A stretch of 64,000 nt of DNA from Trametopsis cervina (Eukaryota; Basidiomycota; Agaricomycetes; Polyporales; Irpicaceae): positions 4,708 to 68,707 of the forward strand of contig MU278348.1 in NCBI GenBank assembly GCA_022385755.1, written 5' to 3'. The stretch's first letter is position 1. Each line of letters starts with the position of its first letter. The notes beneath the pieces are model-generated. The model had not been told where the DNA came from. It ran no database searches and was given only the letters and a program-made list of their open reading frames with translations. The position numbers were made by a program, and so were the translations under genes. This document shows, piece by piece, positions 46,376 to 57,756 of this stretch.

Positions 46376-49300
46376 CCTCATAGTAGCATTCCCTCAATAC
46401 CGACTAAGAAGGGTGAGAAGGGACAGAGAGGACAGAGAGAACAATAAGAGGAGATGGCGCTCATAAGGGCCGGGGTCGGAAGGGTCGGTGGTACTGAGCA
46501 ACATACCGAAGTCAGATATGTGCTGTGATACGCCTCCGTGCTGAATGCCTCTCCCGCCGAAGGACCCTAGGCCCGCACATGAAAGCAGGGTAAGCTTATT
46601 CATGCAAAATCGTGTGGACCTCTTGACAATCTGCCAGTTTCGTGCCCACATCATCACTTATACCTGGCCATCTGGAGATGGACCATGCAGAGTGCCTAGG
46701 TGCGTATTTTCGTCATTTATACTTTTTGGATGAGTCGAGTTTCAGTGCATACCTGGAACGCTACATCCGCAATCACAGTCCAATCGATCTACCTTCTACG
46801 TTCTCCTCTGCGCTCTCGCGGATATGGTGTACTTTCGCTCCCATCTATGACTGTTGCATAGCATAGGTGAGATGAATGAGATTGAAAGACGCAGGGCAGT
46901 GCATGCTTTGTCGTTAAAATCACTTCCATTATGATCGCACAAGGATTCCACTGCATGAACAAGGTGGAATGCAGAGATAGATATAAATGGTTTCTGTTAA
47001 AGACCAAAGTAAGATTACAAGACACTCCGATTGTGGTAACCTTTAACGACTCATGCTGCGGTGTAGCCAAATAAGCCCGTTTTGCGTAAACGGAAAATGG
47101 AAAGGAAGAGCCTCATATGGAAATTGGAAACGGGAATAGGAACGTACTCGAGCGTCTAACACGGCTCATTCGGGCCTGTCGAGAAAGAGAGAGAATGTAC
47201 CGCTCGAAATCATCCGACGACAGGATACGTTGTCGAGACCCGCCCGGTCGTACCTCTTATGGCGTCCTTCACGATGTGCTCCTTTGGTGACAAGGTGGCC
47301 CACGCGTTCGGAGCTTATGTTCTGCACACAAACAAGCGATGCAGCGAGCACGGGGTGCTCTATGGGGTGCGTGACTTATGCTTCAGAGCATTCAGAGTCG
47401 GCGAGAGTGAATTATCTGGAAGTGCTGGCGCTCGAGCCAGGATGTATGTGGGTTAGGCCCGGTTAGTCGGAGGCACAGATGTGTTTTACGATGTCGAAAG
47501 TGAGCGGACCTTCTGTCTCTTTTCCTCCAGGACGTGTATCAGTCTTCTCCGCACGAGCGGATGCTAGGACCAACCAGCTGAGCAGCGCGGGGCTGTCAAG
47601 ATGGATGGAAACCGCGCGGATGGATATTGATGTCCGGGTTTCGCGGTTTCGTGGTATGTGGTACGACACATCAAAATCCGAAGTTGCGATCTACTGGTGA
47701 CGAACGAGGAATGGTGAGGGCCGGTATCGGAACGCAGAGGACTCGCATCCTTCTCGGGACGTAGGCGAACGACCACAACGGCCGATGACGTCCGCGGAGG
47801 CCGTCCGCATAGAGACGAGAAGCCCTCGACCGGGCAGCGGGCTCGCTAAACGACTCCGGTGTAGGTCCGTGTGTATTGTGTGTTGTGTATGCAACGCACG
47901 GGACCATTGCGTTCTTCGGATGGATGGATGAAAGTGCCCGTTCGAGCATGTGACGCAGCGAAGCCCTTCGACGCTCGGATCCAGAAGTTGCGTGACGCGC
48001 AGGGGTTTATTGTACTGTACCGTACTATATACTGTATGTTCCCATTCCCATTCAAGTCGGGTGTATTGTATTGTATGCGTCCTTCGAGGTTCGGAACTAG
48101 AAGTCTTCGGGTATTAGCTGGGTGAAGGGTCGTGCGATTCCGACGTTGAGAAGAGAAGCACCAAGAGGTCGCTCGCAATTGACGTGGACGTGGACGCACC
48201 GGTAATTGATGACGTGTGCAGTGTGAAGGCGACCGCAGCTACCGCGGAAGAATCGCTGGGCCCAAACAAATCACCGAGGTGCGCACGCTGTGTAGGTCCC
48301 TGTATGCGCGACGATCTGTCGCCTCCTTCCTTCCCGCACCGATTCTGACAGGTCTTGCACTAAGCACCACGCACTACGCACTACGCATGCCGCAGAGCGA
48401 TCGTGCTCCGAAGCACGCCAATTTGTGCCTTGAACCACGTCGTGCGCTCCACAGTGGCAGCGGCGGCGTTGGCTCTTCTTGCCCTGGTTTCTGGCCGAAG
48501 CTAGTTCGAAGAGAGAAGGACGACTTCCGAGGTCGTGGCTCGTGCTCTTGTATGCGTCGTCGACGTGCGGGCCCCACTGATGGGTGCGACACTGGCACCT
48601 ACAGACGTCTACCGTGCCGTGGGGTACCGTCTCGACACCATCGCTTCGACGTCTCCGCACTCACCTCCCCGCAATCGATAGGAGTGCGTTCGACCGCAGC
48701 ACGCTATCAGCCTTTTCGCAAAAGAAGGTCTTGGCCTGCGCCGCGATAACATCCCGTGAAACGCAGAAAGCTTGGGAGGGCGCATCCTCGTTTCTGGATG
48801 CGGGACAAAGACAGAGACGCACGGAGCTCATCCGGCGGGTGAGCGTGCGCCGGCGGGGGAATTGTAATTAGACGATGGACGATCGGACGGGCGGGCGAGG
48901 CTCCACATGCGCGCACACGCCTCGCCTTGGTGATCGAGAGCCTCGACGTGTATCCGATGACGGACGCAAAAATAAAATTTGCTGTACACACCTGGAAAAG
49001 CGGACACACGGAGGGACATGTCGACAGGGTCGCTGTGCGTGTGAGAGAAAACGAAAAACAACGAGATGTTGCAGATGTTCGCATTTCTTGTTTGAGACGG
49101 ACGATGAGTACCCTCGATGATGAATTACGTAGGATGGCTGTGGGATTGTGGTCAACCGCAGCAGGGATGGGATGGGACGGGCAGTGCAATTTGCAGAGGG
49201 GTAAGTTGCCGGCGGATGCGGTTTCGCGTGCAGAGCAGAGTTTTAGACGCAGGAGATGAGATGGGAGATCGGACCGTTATATCCGATTGCACTAATTGGG

Positions 49301-50039
49301 ACGGGTAAACGGGGTGGCGCAAGATTGGAGGGTGCGCTGGTTCGCTCATGACGCTCACTGCTCGCTGCCCGACACGACGACGGACCCCACGCGGACAGCG
49401 AGGAAGACGCAGAAGACGTGCTCAGGGAGTGGATATCTGGCTATCTGGTGCGACCCGTGGCGGACGGCAATGGAGACGGCATGGAGGAGGATAGCGCTCA
49501 GTGGGTGGGGCTTCTTTGATGAGAGGGCACTCGGGGTTCGGCAGCAGCGACCAGCAGATAACCATAATCCGCGGAACTTGCACGCTAAGATCACCCCGTA
49601 TCACCCATCAGAGGGAAACACAGGGGCTAGTGCTGGAAAAACATAACATGGTGCGGGGGCATCGGGGGCGGGGAGGCCCAGTGCGGGGTGCGAACGACTG
49701 CGACGCCCACGAACGACTTCGCTGGAGGTGAGAGAACAGACGGCGGGGGCGTAGTGGACATCGCAGCATCGGCGTAGGTGCATGTCGTGAAGCTTACTGG
49801 TGATGAAGCTTAGTGTATGTCGCCGGGCACGAGGATGACGCAGCCGGGGGACGAAGAATGCGAAACCTGCGAGAAAGCCAGAAACAAGCAGTCATTCCAT
49901 CCCACAATGTCATCTCCAGATCCCATCAGACTCCCCTCATATGCGGAGCCCCACCTTTCTCACGCCTAATCAGCTTTCCAGGGTGCCCACTTCTCTCGCT
50001 CGCTCGCCCATTCGTCCTCCCTCCCTCTATGCGCGCGCG
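46376..50039. other. 3.7-kb region without supported gene
   Basis: Left part (46.4-47.1 kb) is AT-richer and featureless. From about 47.2 to 49.8 kb the DNA is GC-rich with overlapping ORFs on both strands (up to about 177 codons), rich in Arg and Ser and without motifs; such ORFs are expected by chance at this base composition. A short run with TGTACTGTACCGTACTATAT (from about 48011) and TGTATTGTATTGTATG (from about 48061) is low-complexity. It may include distal regulatory DNA of the transporter. Confidence 0.45.
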
Positions 50040-50046
50040 TATATAA
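50040..50046 (+). promoter_or_regulatory. TATA box and pyrimidine tract of the transporter
   Basis: TATATAA lies 160 bp before ATG 50200 and is followed by a C/T-rich stretch to about 50165 (for example CTCCTCCCCTCCCCTCCCTT). TATA plus CT tract upstream of the start is typical of strongly expressed fungal genes. Confidence 0.6.
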
Positions 50047-50199
50047 CCTCCCGCCCGTCTGCTCATTCTCGCCCGTCTCCTCCTCCCCTCCCCTCCCTTA
50101 CCCTCTCCTTCCCGCCGTCCTCGTCCTCGTCCCGCACGCCCCCGTCGACCCCACCACACAAATAGGCATCGACCACAAGCGCGCCCCCATCCACCCACG

Positions 50200-52426
50200 A
50201 TGTCGGACGAAAACGAAAAAGTGACGGCGGTGCGCCATATCGACACCGTCGGCGATAACGTCAACGCACGCCTCGCCAACCCGCTCGAGGGCATCCCGCA
50301 AGACCAGCTCATGGCCGACGCTGCCCGCTTCGCGCGCGAGCACGGTCTCGAAGACCTCCAGGAAGACTTCCGCAAGGGTGCCCTCGTCGCGCAGGACCCT
50401 CTGGCGTTCGAGAGTCTCACGCAGCTCACCGACGAGGAGAAGGAGATCTTCCGTCGCGAGCTCACGCATCGCTGGTACCAGCCGTTCGAGCTGTACTACA
50501 TGGTCATAGTGTGCTCCCTCGCCGCTGCCGTCCAGGGTGTGAGTCTTCCTTCCTTCCTTCCTTCACCCACAATCCTCTCCACCGAAAATCCCCCGTAATC
50601 TAATCTAACGCACGCGCATCACAGATGGACGAGTCCGTGATCAACGGTGCCAATCTATTCTACGCGCCCCAGTTCGGGATCGACCCGAACGCGAAAGGCC
50701 AGGACGACGGCCGAAACCAGTGGATCCTCGGCCTCGTTAACTCGGCGCCATACCTCTGCTGCGGTCTCGTCTCGTGCTGGCTCACCCACCCGCTGAACAA
50801 GTGGCTCGGCCGTCGCGGCACGATCTTCCTCACCGCCTTCATCTCGTTCGCGGCGTGCATCTGGCAGGGCGTTACCAACTCATGGCAGCACCTTTTCGTC
50901 GCACGGTTCGTGCTCGGCTTTGGCATTGGCCCGAAGAGTTCGACTGTACCTGTGTATGCGGCGGAGTGCGCGCCCCCGGTTATTCGCGGTGCGCTCGTGA
51001 TGATGTGGTGAGTACATGCGCCGCAGCATGTGTGCGTTTGAAGCGGATTATGGGTGCTCATGTGGTGTGCGCGATTTCAGGCAAATGTGGACTGCGTTCG
51101 GTATCATGATGGGCAACGTCATGGATCTTGCGTTCTTCCACGTCGCGGACAGGCACAACATCAAGGGCCTCAACTGGCGTCTCATGTTGGGATCTGTGCG
51201 TCCTCTAATTTTCCATCCGTCATCGCCGTCCGCTCACTTTATCGCGTGTATAGGCTGGTATCCCTGCTCTGATCGTCATGGTGCAGGTGTTCCTGTGCCC
51301 CGAGTCGCCGCGTTGGTTGATCGGCAAGGGCCGCTACGACAAGGCGTACATGTCGCTCGTCCGTCTGCGCAACCACCCGCTCCAAGCTGCCCGTGATCTC
51401 TACTGTATGTCATCTCCTAAATATCTAATTTTATTCGCGTGCTCACTTATCGCTACCAGACATCCACGTCCTCCTCGAAGCCGAAAAGGAGATCGAGACC
51501 GGCCACAGTCTCTTCGTCGAGCTCTTCACAGTCGCGCGCAACCGTCGCGCAGTGCTCGCGTCCACAATCGTCATGTTCCTGCAACAATTCTGCGGTGTGA
51601 ACGTGATCGCGTACTACTCGTCGAACATCTTCTCCCAGTCTGGGTTCAACAACATCCAGGCGCTGCTCGCCTCCTTCGGCTTTGGCCTCATCAACTGGGT
51701 CTTCGCCTTCCCGGCCGTGTACACCATCGACACGTTCGGACGTCGGAACTTGCTGCTCACGACCTTCCCGCTCATGGCCATCTTCTTGTTGATGACTGGC
51801 TTTGCGTTCTGGATTCCAGAGGGCAATGGACGGTTGGCGGTTGTTGCGCTTGGTATCTATTTGTACGGGATGGCATACTCGCCTGGTGAGGGTCCGGTGC
51901 CGTTCACGTACTCCGCGGAGGCGTACCCCCTGCACGTGCGTGACGTCGGCATGTCGGTCAGCACTGCCGTCCTCTGGTTCTTGTGAGTTCTCTCTTCCTC
52001 TGTTGTGGGGATGATGCTGACGGTGTGCGCCGTGTAGCAACTTCGTGGTGGCGATCACTTTCCCGCGTCTGCTTGGTGCGTTCACACCGCAGGGCGCGTT
52101 CGGGTGGTACGCAGCATGGAACATAGTCGGTTTCGTCCTCATTCTCCTCTTCGTCCCCGAGACCAAGGCGCTATCCCTCGAAGAGCTCGACCAAGGTTCG
52201 TATCCTCCCCTTTTTCTTGTGCTCAAAACTAATGCTGATGCTCTTCTCCCGCGTAGTGTTCTCGGTCCCGACACGCACACACGCGGCGTACCAGCTCAAG
52301 GCGCTGCCGCGCAACATCAAGAAGTACATTCTCCGCATGGACGTCGAGCCGATGGCGCCGCTGTACCAGCACGAGGAGCTGGCCGAGGGCAAGAAGCGTC
52401 ACTTTGCGTCCGCGGCAGCTGTGTAG
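50200..52426 (+). CDS. MFS sugar transporter
   Basis: Twelve-span sugar/polyol porter of the major facilitator superfamily, plasma membrane, probably proton symport. ATG 50200 ([20 protein letters not shown]) opens a cytoplasmic N-terminus of about 100 residues. Exon 1 ends [10 protein letters not shown] at 50538. [20 protein letters not shown] follows in TM1, [14 protein letters not shown] is the loop 2-3 motif, and [22 protein letters not shown] and RGALVMMW come next. [17 protein letters not shown] is the central-loop signature, [14 protein letters not shown] lies in TM7, DTFGRRN in loop 8-9 and [12 protein letters not shown] after TM12. The tail [16 protein letters not shown] ends ...SAAAV, TAG 52424-52426. 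About six introns. All sugar-porter signatures are intact; substrate cannot be read. It is the only complete copy; two truncated relatives lie at 46.3 and 56.4 kb. Confidence 0.92.
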
Positions 52427-53149
52427 TGGAGCGAGCACAGCGTGTGTTGGCGAGCGCAGTGCGCGCCCGCCCGTGCGACGACTGTTGATTGTTTGTTTGA
52501 AGTACATGACCGTGACGATGCTTGTCCCGAACTACCCATGCTTGGATTCGACTCTGTATTTTTAGCTTGTTTGTTTTTACTGTTCGTATAATCTCATTCA
52601 TGTTCCGTCTATCTCTGGCTTGTTGTGTGGACGCGGCCTGGGCTTGTTCGGTTTAGAAAATTGTTGACGAGTGATACAGCACGATAAATGAATGGGCGAA
52701 ACGGATCCAGGAGACATTGTGCTTTGTGATCCTTCCTCTTGGCCCGTCGACGTGCGAGGGAATCTGCCAGGCGAGAGCCAGAGACTCGGAGGCTCCGCGG
52801 GCTCAGATGCTCACGTTCCGATACAACAAGGTGCGCCCTCATTGACATCCTCAGCGTTCTCATACCGTTGACTGCTGCGGTATTCCCCGGTAGGCCCGTG
52901 TCATGTATGGAACAGTGATAGACCTCCTCGTGTTGATAGGAGGAGACCAGCGCAAACGAGACCACAACATTGCAGGAGTCAACCGGGAGTCATAACGGGG
53001 TTGTGTGACTCACGTCGCAGAAGTGCTACATGTACATGTTGTCTTAAAGAGTACGTATTATCGTTATTCGGATGATATGACGGCTGTCGTGGTGTGGCCG
53101 CAGGAATAGCTTGTACGCTTGACCTTGCCTGCGCGGAGGTCTGCGAGAG
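52427..53149. other. Spacer between transporter and copy D
   Basis: 3' flank of the transporter. Pieces (TCTCTGGCTTGTT, GAGTGATA, ATCTGCCAGGCGA, TGCGCCCTCATT) recur in the same order at 56940-57260 behind the truncated transporter, and in part at 46030-46125 in inverse orientation. No gene seen. Confidence 0.6.
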
Positions 53150-55740
53150 AATGAAGTGCTAGCAGTTACTGAGAGGAAGAGAGGGAATGCGTACTGTGGG
53201 TAGGATAGAGACGAGAGACAGAGGCATACATGGCGTTTGAGACATTCTTGTTCATTGCAAAAGCTCCGGCATGATATGTTATTGATGGCAACGCGAGTCC
53301 TCGTATGATATTCATTTGGACAGAAGAGGATTTGTACGGTGAAGAACGGAAAACGCAAAAATACATCAGGCGCATCTGCCGCGACCCATGATCTGACCTA
53401 CGTCTCGCGAACTGGCTCGGAAAGAATATCGGACTCGTGTTGCCACTCTATACCTGTCCACAAGCGAACACAATGTCAGAAGGATCTAGTTCCTCAGGGA
53501 GAGAGAAGCGCACCAGTGGCTTCTAATGTTATCGGGTCAACACCGACCCACTCCAGCCTGCGTCGCGACTCTGTGCTATGGGCACGGTCCCATGGGCCTC
53601 CAACGGCGCCGTTGGCCGGATCTATGCCGTACATGCGCCTACACGCAAATTCATACCTTTCCTTCCCCACCAGAGGATCACGCAACGCTGGATGGCGGTC
53701 CAGAACACCGCGCATGGTAGAGTATCCATAGAAACCAAACACAACCGTCTGAATGGCACACAGATCGGCTAGCTGCGTTCGCAGGACGGTGAGATCGGCG
53801 GTGATGAACGCATCCTCTGGAGATGCAGGGACGACCGCACGTCGAATGGAGATCCTGAGCCCAGTAGGACGGAAGGGGCCCGGTGTACTGTCTCTGCACG
53901 ATCCAGGTTGTGAACTTTGCTGGCAGATAAACTCGATTTCGATGCCCGGATATCCCTGCAGGACGCTGCTCATGTAAAAGCGAAGCTGGTCGACATAAGG
54001 TACTGACGGTTCATGAGCGAATATCAGTTACACAACTCCAGGGATAAAACGACACGCGCACCATCGTGACGCATCGTGCACGAAGGGACATCGCCATTGT
54101 CTGGAAGGGAGGTAAAGTGGGTGTAGAAGCCACGCGTGATGCTCTCAATCACACGCTGATCCTGATCTGGTATTGTCCGTAATACCGAGTCGGGGAATAA
54201 CACCATAGTCTGGTAGCACAGCAAATAGTTGTTGGTGCAGTTATATGCTTGCACGGCGATCCTGCGACGTGCATACCTTCGGAACGGGGATCGTACTATT
54301 TCCACTGGAGAAGTGCTTGGGGCTTCGTTCCAGGTGAGTGATGAAAAGTGCAGTGACTCGGCATCTCGGAAGTTCTTGATGTAACTAACGACGTTGTGGA
54401 AGGTCGAGAAGGCAAGAAGGACCAGCCTGACTTCACGATACGAGGTAATAGAGGGCGGCATGGCTATCCTGTGGGGGAGGCTGTAATGCAATGGGTTGAA
54501 CACGGGTGTGGGACTTTTGGAAGATATCGGTCCCTGGAGATTAAATTCCAATAGTTTGTGCTGCGTCGAGGGAAGACAGATAATATGTGCCAATGAGCGA
54601 GAGTCTGGACGAACTTGAGATACATGCACCCCCTTTATGAACTCGCATATAGGCGTCAGACGGGAGTTTGGAAGCGTCGAATAGTGCCTGAATGCGACCG
54701 CATCTCGGTAATTTCTCAGCCAAATCGACTTTTCGAGGAACATGTACCGACGGCATTGGTTCGCCCAGTACATCGAGACGAGCGAGCAGCTTTTCAGCGT
54801 ATATGTTGGGTGTGCGAGAATCAACGCCGAAGTGCTGAGGAACTCGACCCAACGTTCCGATGTGACCTTCCTGTCTATGCGTCTCGTCTGATCGTCCCTG
54901 CTGACAAAGTAAAGGATATCTGGGAATATTTCTGGAGGAATATGTGCGCCTGTGATAGAGTGGCGACGGGATTTTATTCGAAGGTCGGGGAAGAGGAGTG
55001 GCCTCACGTATTCAAAGGCCTGCTCATAAGAAATTATGACGTCTAGGATGCGTTCGTCCTGTGGCGGATAAGGGACATTGGCGGTAGCGGAGCCGATGCC
55101 GGTGTCGGAGTCACCGAGAGTGAACAGAGACCTCACATACTGTTGCAGCTGATCCATTTTGAAAGCGTTTGAACCGGCTGTCGCGACGCTGTGAGGCTAC
55201 GCCGTGATCAAAGGCCCAGGATAATCAGTAAAGAGGAAGAGATCAACGAACAGGAGAACCTAGAGTTATAGCTGAGTTGCTCGGCGGGTCTCGCGGTACA
55301 GATAGTACGCACCAGACACGGGGTGGCACGATCCTCTAACGATGAATACAATCCACGCTATTCAAGCCCCTGGACCGATGGGATGTGATTGAGTGCACGC
55401 TTTGGTAACCTTGGATGATGCTAGATGACCGCGAATGTCAATATCAGGGGCTCATACAGTGTAGTAGGAAGTGATCAGCATAGGCGTGAGAGTCGACCGC
55501 GTCGTCGTGGCACGGGGGACAACAATGTATAAACATGGACCCACTGATCTTATTGCGGACTTCTCCATTTCGTCGGTCTGCAGCGCGAGATTTGAGCTGA
55601 ACTGTCCACACATTTGTTGATGTCACTTTATGCTGTGACGTGGATGGAGCACCCGTGCCGGTCCTGTACAGCGAAGGATTCGGTGCTGTGCGCAGTCGAC
55701 AGTGCCGCGATGGAGATATTCTTGAGAAACGTGACGCATG
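53150..55740. repeat. Duplicated block D (inverted relative to block B)
   Basis: Reverse-complement partner of 40240-42850, about 2.6 kb, covering copy D with both flanks. The two blocks lie about 10.3 kb apart in opposite orientation around copy C and the transporter. Confidence 0.8.
53494..55157 (-). CDS. F-box-like protein, copy D
   Basis: Closest relative of copy B. ATG 55157 gives MDQLQQYVRSLFTLGDSDTG, then the F-box-like ITGAHIPPEIFPDILYFVSR and TYTLKSCSLVSMYWANQCRR. Exon 1 ends CTMRHD at 54062, the intron is 54003-54061, and exon 2 begins VPYVDQLRFYMSSVLQGYPG, ending LEATGALLSP as in B. Differences from B are scattered substitutions (for example TGIGSATANV for TGTGAAITNV) and no indel or stop is visible. 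The gene is tail-to-tail with the intact transporter. Function unknown; a role as a ubiquitin-ligase adaptor is only suggested by the F-box-like motif. Confidence 0.8.
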
Positions 55741-56344
55741 ATATGGTCCAATGTACTTTGGGGCTCAGCGACACTCGCGAGCCTTAAACTACTATTGCGA
55801 CATGGTCTATCAGCGTTTTATATAGCAAATATGCTTGAGCTCCAAGCACCAACGCAGGCTTTGCGCGTGACAGCAACAGATCCCGCTGAGACGCGAACTT
55901 CGACATGTAGTCAGGTAGTCCTGTTTTGGTATCTCGCAGCGAAGGAGATCTAGAAGAGGGCGAGCAATGTTACGGAAACGTACATAACTTTTCTTGGATA
56001 TTCCTGACGTCTCGTGTATGACGGCTGAACCTGAGAACGCGCCCATCCGAAAAACCATAATTGTCCTACGTCATTACATTCAGCTTCCTCATGCTAATAT
56101 GTGGAACTTACATGCTCGATATATACCCTCCTGCCTCATATAAGCCTCGAAGGTTGTGTCGGGTCCTGAGGTCGGTAACGTAGGGAATCAAACTTCGACG
56201 TATAGCGGTCTGATGGTGATTCATAGTCCAGGTACAGGTGTGGAGATGTTGTAGGGACAAAGTAGAGAACGAACATGACGAGAGAAGACATGTCCCGCAA
56301 AAACGCGTCTGAAGTAAACTCTCCCTGAATGATTTTGCCCTGCT
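55741..56344. other. Distal upstream DNA of copy D
   Basis: Between about 56040 and 56344 the sequence resembles the distal upstream DNA of copy A (22440-22870) and ends at ATTTTGCCCTGCTTTCATG, where transporter-derived sequence begins. This is the apparent junction between the D and E units. No gene is supported. Confidence 0.55.
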
Positions 56345-56770
56345 TTCATGTACGGATTCAATGCACTTCGCGGGGAGAGGCGTACTACGCGGAGGCTCAC
56401 CCGCTGCACATTTTTGACGTCGGTATATCGCTCAGCACCACCGTTCTCCTCCCCTCCCTCCCTTCGCTCCCTCTCAGTCGTTGTTGAGCAGACAGCAAGG
56501 TGGGGTGTATGCGACAGCTTTGTGGCAGCGATCACGTGCCCATGGCTCCTCGGCACGTTGGTGATACGCGGTCGGCTTCGTACCCATCCTCGAGGAGTTC
56601 GGTCAGTTCACGCTTCCCCTCTACTCCCTCACCCCCACCAACTCAAAGGGCTACGGCACAACATCAAGAATTACACACTTCGCATGGATGTCGAGCCCCT
56701 TGCGCCGCTTTACCAGCATGAGCTGCCCGAAGGCAAGAAGCGTCAGTTTGCGGCCGCGGCAGCTGTGTAG
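56345..56770 (+). pseudogene. Truncated 3' end of an MFS sugar transporter
   Basis: Partial copy of the transporter at 50.2-52.4 kb. About 56385-56450 matches the exon around 51915-51985 (TACTACGCGGAGGCTCACCC versus TACTCCGCGGAGGCGTACCC). About 56515-56560 matches the next exon start. About 56640-56770 matches the last exon (NIKNYTLRMDVEPLAPLYQH, then ELPEGKKRQFAAAAAV and TAG). The first 1.6 kb or more, coding for most membrane spans, is absent and the inner exon is damaged, so no functional transporter can be made. The truncation coincides with the D/E unit junction. Confidence 0.85.
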
Positions 56771-57756
56771 TGAGCCTTCGCGAGTTGCTGCTTGAGCGGT
56801 GGCGAGTGCGGTGTGGTTGGCGGGCAAGAGCGGCAACGTGTCTGGCATACATGATTGCGACGATGTTCTCGAACTACGCCCATGTTCGGATTCTTGTTTG
56901 TATTTTTACTTTGTTTCACGCTGCGTATAATTTCATTCATATCTGTCCACTTCTCTGGCTTGTTTGTGGGAGCAGTATGGGCCCGTGCACTTCAACAAGC
57001 CATTGATGAGTGATATACAGATCATAGGAGGAACAGGGTATACAGGGTGTGCATGTTGGACAAGGTATAACACACAGATATCTACTAAGCTTTTGCATTT
57101 TCCGCTCACTCAGCTCGGTGACATGCGCTGAACGGCTGATTACAGGATTTTATCAATGCGCGACGAGATCTGCCAGGCGAACCCAATATTCAGATGTCGC
57201 ACGTCGCGGGCTTATTCTCTATCTGCGATCCAACTTGTGAACAATGCGCCCTCATTAACACCCCCGCCGCCTACTTGTTCGCAGAACGGTGCTGCCGCTC
57301 CGGTATCTCGATACGGTGGGGGCGGCACTCACGAGAGCATATAATAGCATTTCAATCGCAAGCGCAGATTGTGCAATGCAGTCGGTTCCTGAGGCACCAC
57401 ATGGGCGCATTGGTCCATCGGGGGCGTGTTGTCTCGTCGATCCTGTCCGCTCAGGTGAAACTATACTTGTTGCGGTCCGAATTGTGCACTTCGTCTTGAT
57501 TTCGCGCGTGCCTGGGAGAATGGTATGCGATGTCGCGAGGAAGAGAGGAGATGCGCCCTGTGGGTAGGGCAGAGACAAGGCAAATAACCATACTTGGCGT
57601 CGGAGGTGTGCCTACTCACCCAAAGGCCCACGCATACCCTCGGCTAGAAGGGCAGCATATGGTAGAGAGCGCAAACACAAAAATACATAGGATGTACCTG
57701 CCGCTACCCATCATCTAACCTACGCTTTACGAACCAACTCGGGGAGAATGTCGAAC
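56771..57756. other. Duplicated spacer between transporter remnant and copy E
   Basis: The left part matches the spacer after the intact transporter (52.5-52.9 kb). The right part (57400-57756) matches the DNA downstream of copy A (about 19990-20331): shared TGTCCGCTC, GGGAGAATGGTAT and CAAAAATACATAGGAT. The spacer of the ancestral unit is thus reconstructible from two loci. No gene. Confidence 0.6.

Noticed and set aside
48216..48749. 177-codon ORF as a gene
   Set aside because: GC-rich chance ORF: overlapping long frames on both strands, Arg/Ser-rich, no motif, no splice support.
51453..52280. 275-codon minus-strand ORF
   Set aside because: It lies antisense to transporter exons and introns, which have full family signatures; a shadow frame.
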